In this document: piece after piece, positions 57,150 to 64,000 of the stretch
Position numbering within the stretch: position 1 is the first letter of the stretch
Layout: every line of letters starts with the position of its first letter
NCBI RefSeq assembly: GCF_040869045.1
Contig: NC_090323.1
Span: 263,318,392 to 263,382,391 of the forward strand
DNA length: 64,000 bases
Direction: 5' to 3'
DNA from: Eurosta solidaginis
Taxonomy: Eukaryota > Arthropoda > Insecta > Diptera > Tephritidae
Notes under the pieces: generated by a model
The model's input: only the letters and a program-made list of their open reading frames with translations
Told to the model about the DNA's origin: nothing
The model's database searches: none
Program-made: the position numbers and the translations under genes

Positions 57150-58018
57150 AACAAGTAAGGAAGTCTAAGTTCGGGTGAAACCGAACATTACATACCCCGC
57201 TGTACACTTGAAACGCTGTTGTTGTTTGTTTTGTGTGCTTAATAGTGTTACAAGGCTGCGCAATAATACACATACATATGGTTCTATTCTGAACTAATTT
57301 TCGTTTAAGAGAAGCAAAAAGGATACAGAGGCTAACACCAATGACCTTGAGCGGGTAATAATGCAGTTTTCTTCAGATATGGGGATTTCCCTACTGTTTA
57401 TTTTAAAGATATAACAGAACAATAAAAACACAATTGGTACAAAACTATTTTTCGCTGAGATTTAACTTATTCTTTTTGCCGACGACCCTTTTTAAAATCG
57501 TTTATATAAAAGTGGGCTTGGTCTTTAGCCGATTTCGTTAATTTTTCTTCAAAGCATTCCTTATAGTAAGGGAAAATTTATCTTTTCGCAAGTGGGCGGT
57601 GCCACTCCCATTTAAACATTTTTTTTTTTCAAATTTTTATCAAGTCTCAATATAAGTCCACACCTAAAATTTCAACATTCTAGGTGTATTATTTACTAAA
57701 TAATCAGGTTTTTTGTGTTTTCTAAAATGTTATATATATAAAAATTGGGCGTGGTTATCCGATTTCGCTCATTTTCAATACCAATCTATTCTGGGTCCAG
57801 ATAAGCTCGTGTACCAAATTTGGTTAAGATATCTCAATATTTACTCAAGTTATCGTGTTAAGGGACAGACGGACGGACGGACATGGCTCAATCAAATTTT
57901 ATTTCGATACTGATAATTTTGATATATGGAAGTCTATATCTATCTCGATTCCCCTATACCTGTACAACCAACCAATCAAAGTTAATATACTCTGTGTGTA
58001 AAGCACGCTGAGTATAAA
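57150..58018 (-). mobile_element. HINE/mini-me-like element, family 3, copy I
   Basis: 3' end AACAAGTAAGGAAGTCTAAG, hairpin GTTCGGGTGAAACCGAAC, then ATACCCCGCTGTACACTTG. The 5' end is degenerate (GCTGAGTATAAATA). (GTCY)n, read as gacggacggacggaca, is near 57866-57882. It matches copy D but lacks the Helitron, so it marks the empty site. Confidence 0.82.
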
Positions 58019-58046
58019 TATGGCCGAATGCCAAAAAAACATATCG

Positions 58047-59715
58047 AACAAGTAAGGAAGGCTAAGTTCGGGTGTAACCGAACATTATATACTCAGTTGA
58101 GAGCTGTGGAGACAAAATAAGGCAAAGTCACCAATTAGTAAAAAGAACCTAGGGTAACCCTGGAATGTGTTTGTATGACATGTGTATCAAATGGAAGGTA
58201 TTAAAGAGTATTTTAAGACGGAGTGGGCCATATTTCTATAGATGGACGCCATTTAGGGATATCGCCATAAAGGTGGACCAGGGGTGACTCTAGGATTTGT
58301 TTGTACGATATGGGTATCAAATTAAAGGTATTAATGAGGGTTTTAAAAGGGAGTGGCCCTTAGTTGTATATGTGAAGGCGTTTTCGAGATATCGACCAAA
58401 ATGTGGACCGGGGTGATCCAGAAGATCATCTGTCGGGTACTGCTAATTTATTTATATATGTAATATCACGAACAGTATTCCCTCCAAGATTCCAAAGGCT
58501 TTTGATTTCGCCCTGCAAAACTTTTTCATTTTCTTCTACTTAATATGGTAGGTCTCACACCCATTTTACAAAGTTTTTCTAAAGTTATATTTTGCGTCAA
58601 TAGACCAATAGAATTACCATGTTTCATCCTTTTTTTCGTATTTGGTATTTAATTATGGAATTTTTTTCATTTTTTGTAATTTTCGATATCGAAAAAGTGG
58701 GCGTGGTCATAGTCGGATTTCGGCCATTTTTTACACCAATACAAAGTGAGTTTAAATAAGTACGTGAACTGAATTTAGTAAAGATATACCGATTTTTGCT
58801 CAAGTTTTCGTGTTAACGGCCGAGCGGAAGTACAGACGGCCGACTGTGTATAAAAACTGGGCCTGGCTTCAACCGATTTCGCTCTTTTTCACAGAAACAG
58901 TTATCGTCCTAGAATCTAAGACTCTATCAAATTTCGCAAGGATTGGTAAATTTTTGTTCGACTTATGGCATTAAAAGTATCCTAGACAAACTAAATGAAA
59001 AAGGGCGGAGCCACGCCAATTTTGAAATTTTCTTTTATTTTTGTATTTTGTTGCACCATATCACAACTGGAGTTGAATGTTGACATAATTTACTTATATA
59101 TTGTAAAGATATTAACTTTTCTTTTAAAATTTGACTTTAAAAAATTTTTTTTTAAAAAGTGGGCGTGGTCGTTGTCCGATTTAGCTAATTTTTATTGAGC
59201 ATACATATAGTAATAAGAGTATCGTCCCTGCCAAATCTCATCATGTTATCTTGCAAAACTTCGAAATTACCTTCTTTTAAAAGTGGGCGGGCCACGCCCA
59301 TTGTCCAAAATTTTAATAGTTTTCTATTCTGCGTAATAAGTTCAACTGACCTACCAAGTTTCATCGCTTAATTCGTATTTGGTAATGAATTATCGCACTT
59401 TTTCGATTTTTCGAAATTTTCGATATCGAAAAAGTGGGCATGGTTATAGTCCGATATCGTTCATTTTAAATAGCGATCTGAGATGACTGCCCAGGAACCT
59501 ACATACCAAATTTCATCAAGGTACCCCAAAATTTACTCAAGTTAATGTGTTAAAGGACGGACGGACGGACATGGCTCAATCGAATTTTTTTCGACACTGA
59601 TGATTTTGATATATGGAAGTCTATATCTATCTCAATTCCTTTAAACCTGGACAACCAACCGTTATCCAATCAAAGTTAATATACTCTGTGAGCTCTGCTC
59701 AACTGAGTATAAAAA
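58047..59715 (-). mobile_element. HINE/mini-me-like element, family 1, copy J (full length)
   Basis: AACAAGTAAGGAAGGCTAAG at 58047, hairpin, ACTCAGTTGAG, about two 130-bp units (58160-58440), both conserved GTTAAC blocks, and the 5' end GAGCTCTGCTCAACTGAGTA at 59690-59710. The palindrome is CTCAACTGAG/ACTCAGTTGAG at both ends. Confidence 0.87.
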
Positions 59716-60363
59716 CAAACTGGCTCATTTGCTTTTAATGAACTAGGTTGTATTTTTCTTGAATTTCGTTAGTTTTTATACCTTTCATGAAAATGAAATG
59801 GTATATTAATTTCGTCACGAAACCGAAAATTGTAAGTCCTTAAAGGAAAATAGATAGACCCACCATTAAGTATACCGAAATAATCAGGTTGAAGAGCTGA
59901 GTTGATTTAGCCATGTCCGTCTGTCCGTCTGTCTGTTTGTATGCAAACTTGTCCCTCAATTTTTGAGATATCTTGATAAAATTTGGTGAGCGGGTGTATT
60001 TGGGTGTCCGATTAGACATTTGTCGGAACTCGCCGGATCGGACCACTATAGCATATATCCTCCATACAACCGATTTTTCAGAAAAAGAGGATTTTTGTAA
60101 TATCTTACTCAATTTAACAGATTGAAGCTTCAAACTTCACCACATACTTTCGTATATTGCACATATTGTTGCCTGAAAAAATTGATGAGATCGGTCGTAT
60201 ATATAATATATATCCCCCACAACTGATTGTTCAGGTAAGAAACTTTTCGTAATTGCTGCCCTATTTTAAGAGCTAGAGGCTTCAAATTTCAACGAATGCT
60301 TACGTATATAGCATGTATTGTTGTCTCAAAAAATCATACAGATCGGTGGTATATATAGTATAT

Positions 60364-62145
60364 ATTTATTTATTTCAAAGTAAATCTAGGACAAATTAAA
60401 ATATACTTACAGACTATTTACAAATTATTAGCTTAAATATTATCTACCATATCAAGTCATTTAGTATAAGTTTAAACTTTGATTTATTTACTGAAAAATC
60501 AATTTCCCTGGCATTAGTAAGAAGATTGAATTCCTTCAATGCCCTAGCAATAGGCGAATTAGCGACATATGTCGTTTTGGCCCTATCCAATAAAAAAATA
60601 TCATGATTTCGAAGTGTTCTAGATGGTATATTGAAGCGAATACGCTCCAAAAGAAACGGTGAGTCAATCGTGCCCCCTATCAAATCATAAATAAATATCA
60701 GCGCTAAAATAGATCTTCTACTATCCAGAGGCTTTAGTCTTATAAGTAGACATCTAGAGTAGTAAGATGGTAAAGGATCCTGAAAACGTAATGACCGGAG
60801 CCCAAAACGCAAAAATTTTTTCTGGATCATTTCAAGTCGCTGTATATGACAAGCGTGGTATGATCTCCAAACGAAGGAAGCATATTCCAGTTTAGACCGT
60901 ACAAGCGATGTATATAGTAGCTTTAACGTATAGGGATCATGGAAGTCCAAGCTAAAGCGGCGAATGAACGCAAGCATTGAATATGACTTAGCAATAACAC
61001 AGTTAAGTTGACTCTGAAAGAGAAATTTAGCATCGAAGACAACTCCAAGATCTAATATTTCATCAACAGTTTTCAAAACAGAAATACCGATGTGATACGA
61101 GGTGTTAATACCATTACGGGATTTTGAAAATGAGATGTGAAAACACTTATTAATATTTAAATGTAAGCAATTCCTACTACACCAATCTATTACTCTGTCA
61201 AAATCTGACTGCAGCCGTAGGGAATCTGCCTGATTTGTGACTGATGTAAAAATTTTCAAATCATCTGCGTACAACAAAAAATTCGAGTAAATGAAGCAAT
61301 GACGTATGTCATTAATAAAAAATACGAATAGGAGAGGTCCTAGGACACTTCCTTGAGGAACACCATCAACCACAACACTACAACTCCGATCCGCCAGGTA
61401 AGACTTCACCCATGATAGAATATTGGAGTGAAATCCCAGATCAGCAAGTTTTAAAAGTAGTAATTTATGGCTAACTTTATCGAAAGCCTTAGAAAAATCA
61501 GTGTATATGGTATCCACTTGTGCTCTATTATTAAAGACAGAGAGACAATATTCAGTAAAAACAGCAAGATTAGTCACAGTCGACCTACCGGACATAAAAC
61601 CATGCTGGTTGGGTGAAATAATACTTTTTACCGCAAACGATATCTTTTCCTTAATTATAATCTCGAAAAGTTTCGATATTGTGGAAAGTTTTGATATTGG
61701 GCGGTAGTTGGCAATATTGCTCTTATTGCCACTTTTGAAAATAGGAGTAATGGGAGTTACTTTCCAGGCATTAATAAAATCTCCCCGCTTTAGAGATTTA
61801 TTGAAAATTAATAAAATCGGATAAGCAATTGCAACAGTATTTTTAAGCAAAAATGAACACAGTCCATCCACATCAGATTGTTTTGAGGACTTTAACACCG
61901 AAATTCCCCGAATAACATCATCCAGTGATATGGAAAGTTCACCAAAATTTATTTGAGTATTAACATCAGTATGCTCAACCACATCAGGCAAAACAGTATC
62001 AGACACAAAGTTAGAGCTGAAGAAATCTGCAAAAAGATTGACGGCATCAGTAAGAGAGTATGCAGAGGTTTCATTATAAAAAACATGAGATGGGATGCTA
62101 GAGCATAACTTTTTAGCTCTAACGTAGCGCCAGAAAGATTTCGGA
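60364..62145 (-). mobile_element. 5'-truncated LINE inserted in copy K
   Basis: 3' tail 'atttatttatttc' on the plus strand at 60364-60376 and a 5' breakpoint at about 62145, where LINE coding sequence meets the (TA)n unit. The tail type is the same as that of the LINE at 10841. Endonuclease and ORF1 are absent. Confidence 0.83.
60444..62145 (-). pseudogene. LINE reverse transcriptase (CR1/Jockey-like), 5'-truncated, long open frame
   Basis: Open from 62006 (first Met) to 60444, 520 codons. The same frame continues upstream to about 62145 with PKSFWRYVRAKK and LFADFFSSNFV, so the real start is lost. RT motifs: SDVDGLCSFLLKN, HGFMSGRSTVTNLAVFTE, YTDFSKAFDKVSHKLL, GVPQGSVLGPLLFVFFIND and LLYADDLKIF (YADD, residues 246-249). 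About 11 residues normally present before GVPQGS are missing (SCSVVVDGVPQGS), an in-frame deletion near 61365. The C-terminal thumb region (LLYTSLVRSKLEYASFVW) is preserved. It resembles, but is clearly distinct from, the RT at 11521. Confidence 0.86.
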
Positions 62146-62997
62146 TATATGGTATATATAGTATAATATATAGTATATATATATATATTTTCGCAATTTT
62201 AGCCCCATTTTAACAGCTGGAAACTTCAAATTTCACCGAACGCTTACGTATATGGCATATATTGTTGTCTGAAAAAATCATAGAGATCGGTTGTATATAG
62301 TATATATCTCATACAACCGATTGTTCAGATAAGAAACTTTTCGTAATTTCTACCCCATTTTAAAAGCTATAAGCTTCAAATTTCACCGATTTCTTACGTA
62401 TATACTATATATTGTTGTGTCAAAAAATCATAGAGATCGGTGATATATATAATATATATATGATGGCATATATAGTATATATATATATTTGTTTTGCGAT
62501 TTCGGCCCCATTTTAACAGCTAGAAGCTTCAAATTTCACCAAATGCTTACGTGTATAGTATATATTGATGTCTGAAAAAATCGTTGAGATCGGTGGTATA
62601 CATAGTATATATCTCATACAACCGATTGTTCAGATAAGAAACTTTGCGCAATTTCTGCCCCGTTTTAACAGCTAGAAGCTTCAAAATTCATAACATGTCA
62701 TCAAATAGTTACGTTTACGTCATATATTGTTGAAATACGTGATTCGTAGTCATATCTTTTACACGCAGACCACAAAAAACCTGAAACTTTGCATCCTCAC
62801 ACAAAGTACCTACCTATTTTTTATTTTATATTTATCTTAAAAATCATTTAGGTGTGTAGATCTGTTCACTAGATATTTCTTATCTTATACATCCGATTAT
62901 TCGGAGATTACGAACTGGATAAGATTATTGTTCAGCCCCATTCATGAAAGGTATGAAGTCTTCGGCATAGCCGAAGACAGTCCCGTCCTTACTTGTT

Positions 62998-64000
62998 TTG
63001 GAATATAGTTTAAACACTTACACCATACTGAAGCCGTATTAGTTGGAAGTGCGACAAAAAAATGAGGAAAAAATACAAGAAAAAATACACGAAAACAAAG
63101 TAGTCTCATATAGACATAAATAAAAAAAAAAAATTTGGCGTACTTTCCCACAGCTTATTCTATATTTAAAGTTCTTATTTTTTGTTCGCACATTTAAATT
63201 TATTTATATACAAATCTTTGCTTGCTGTGTTTTTTTTTATTTTTATGAAATTTATTTTTGTGTAGGGCTTTTGGCTATCGTTGAGAGGCTGGTCATTGCC
63301 AACTTAATTTATTTAGCCGAATAAGAAGATGGCGTGCATTAATTTGATGGATTTAATTTATTTTTATTTATATTTCAGACAAGTACCGTTTTATATTTGG
63401 GGCGGCATACGAATGCTATTGAATTAAAATAATTTCTCTGTGTAGTAAATTCTACATACATTAAGGATGTTTAAATAAAAATGTTAAAAATGCACTCATA
63501 TATTTTTCCGAGCTTTTTCGTATACTCTAATTGTCAACTTTATGTTTATGGGGTACGGAACGGCATGATAATTGTCATGCAGGGCAACATGCACTGAAAA
63601 CCGCCGATTAAATACTGACAAGACTGATTAAGGAAAAAAAAACGCTGGTTGATGACTTTACAACTGCAGCACTGTGACTACCGCCTCAAAGCAAGGGATT
63701 TGCACAAATGACTGGAGCGTCTGTGGCCAGTCCTAACGCGCCGGAATAATAAGCAGCTGTGTGCCATTCAGCTATAGCATACTAAGGTTTCGCGATATGA
63801 GGGCACGATAGAGCGACTAGTGCGAGTTTAACTCAAGACTGGATATGGAGGTAAGACTGGGACCAACAGTCGTAAACTCCGGCTCATAGATTTCTTTCCG
63901 AGAACCCGACTACGAAGACTACATATCACGTTAGCATTAAATAACAGAGATGCCTTATTGCCAGACACGAGTGGAAAATGCCTTTAGACTCTTTTGACCT
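62998..64000. other. No recognised gene
   Basis: AT-rich to about 63540, then more balanced base composition to the window end. The last 450 bp could belong to a feature that continues beyond the window, but no domain is readable. Confidence 0.45.

Larger units (their letters stand above)
59773..62997 (+). mobile_element. HINE/mini-me-like element, family 2, copy K (split by a LINE)
   Basis: 5' end TTTTTATACCTTTCATGAAA, (GTCY)n at 59915-59938. The 3' end is TTCATGAAAGGTAT, then the hairpin GTCTTCGGC-ATA-GCCGAAGAC and CTTACTTGTT. The interior consists of the same (TA)n-bearing units as copy H, reversed. The LINE at about 60364-62145 interrupts one of them. Confidence 0.87.

Noticed and set aside
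63540..64000. Possible exon near the window end, with less AT-rich composition
   Set aside because: No frame carries a recognisable domain and no splice or start signal could be tied to it; left unassigned.

Overview
The window looks like repeat-dominated, AT-rich intergenic DNA of a fly (Diptera). The clade is inferred from the transposon families: mini-me/DINE-1-type elements with (GTCY)n tracts, tRNA-headed SINEs, CAA-tailed LINE ends, and CsRn1-like and BEL/Pao LTR elements. A tephritid fruit fly is the best guess, but this was not tested by any search. The introns seen are short (56 and 77 nt), as expected for a fly. Only one convincing host gene is present, a single-exon secreted serine-protease homologue at 37715-38497 with its own TATA box, initiator and poly(A) signal. 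It has lost two of its three catalytic residues.

Layout. 1-6.0 kb: a rolling-circle-type non-autonomous element (family 1) carrying an eleven- to twelve-unit 130-bp array, a solo LTR, a CAA-tailed fragment and a second, truncated family-1 copy. 6.96-10.35 kb: a DNA transposon with long terminal inverted repeats around a decayed, intron-containing gene of an orphan arthropod protein family. 10.84-15.5 kb: a nearly complete LINE (ORF1, endonuclease, RT) with six small hairpins in its 3' UTR. 16.8-24.9 kb: minisatellites, LINE scraps and two SINEs. 25.0-29.7 kb: a CsRn1-like Ty3/gypsy element (4-bp duplication TATG) nested inside a solo LTR. 30.4-33.6 kb: further rolling-circle-type elements, one split by a canonical Helitron. 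33.9-37.2 kb: mariner-like inverted repeats around a BEL/Pao wreck. 37.6-38.5 kb: the host gene. 38.8-45.8 kb: two head-to-tail family-1 copies, a solo LTR, an internally deleted LTR element with duplication ATAT, and another family-1 copy. 46.5-51.1 kb: SINE, minisatellites and a large family-2 element. 51.1-57.1 kb: mostly unassigned DNA. 57.1-63.0 kb: three more rolling-circle-type elements, the last split by a 5'-truncated LINE.

The commonest structure is a set of elements with one architecture. The 5' end reads TTTTTATAC followed by a short palindrome, then come (GTCY)n and internal tandem arrays, then the same palindrome inverted, then a hairpin, and the 3' end is CTTACTTGTT. Three families use three different palindromes, and in each the two ends match each other. 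This fits Helentron-associated (HINE/DINE-1) elements and is the strongest structural signal in the window. The second is the inverted-repeat transposon at 7-10 kb, which appears to give the orphan protein family a mobile-element context.
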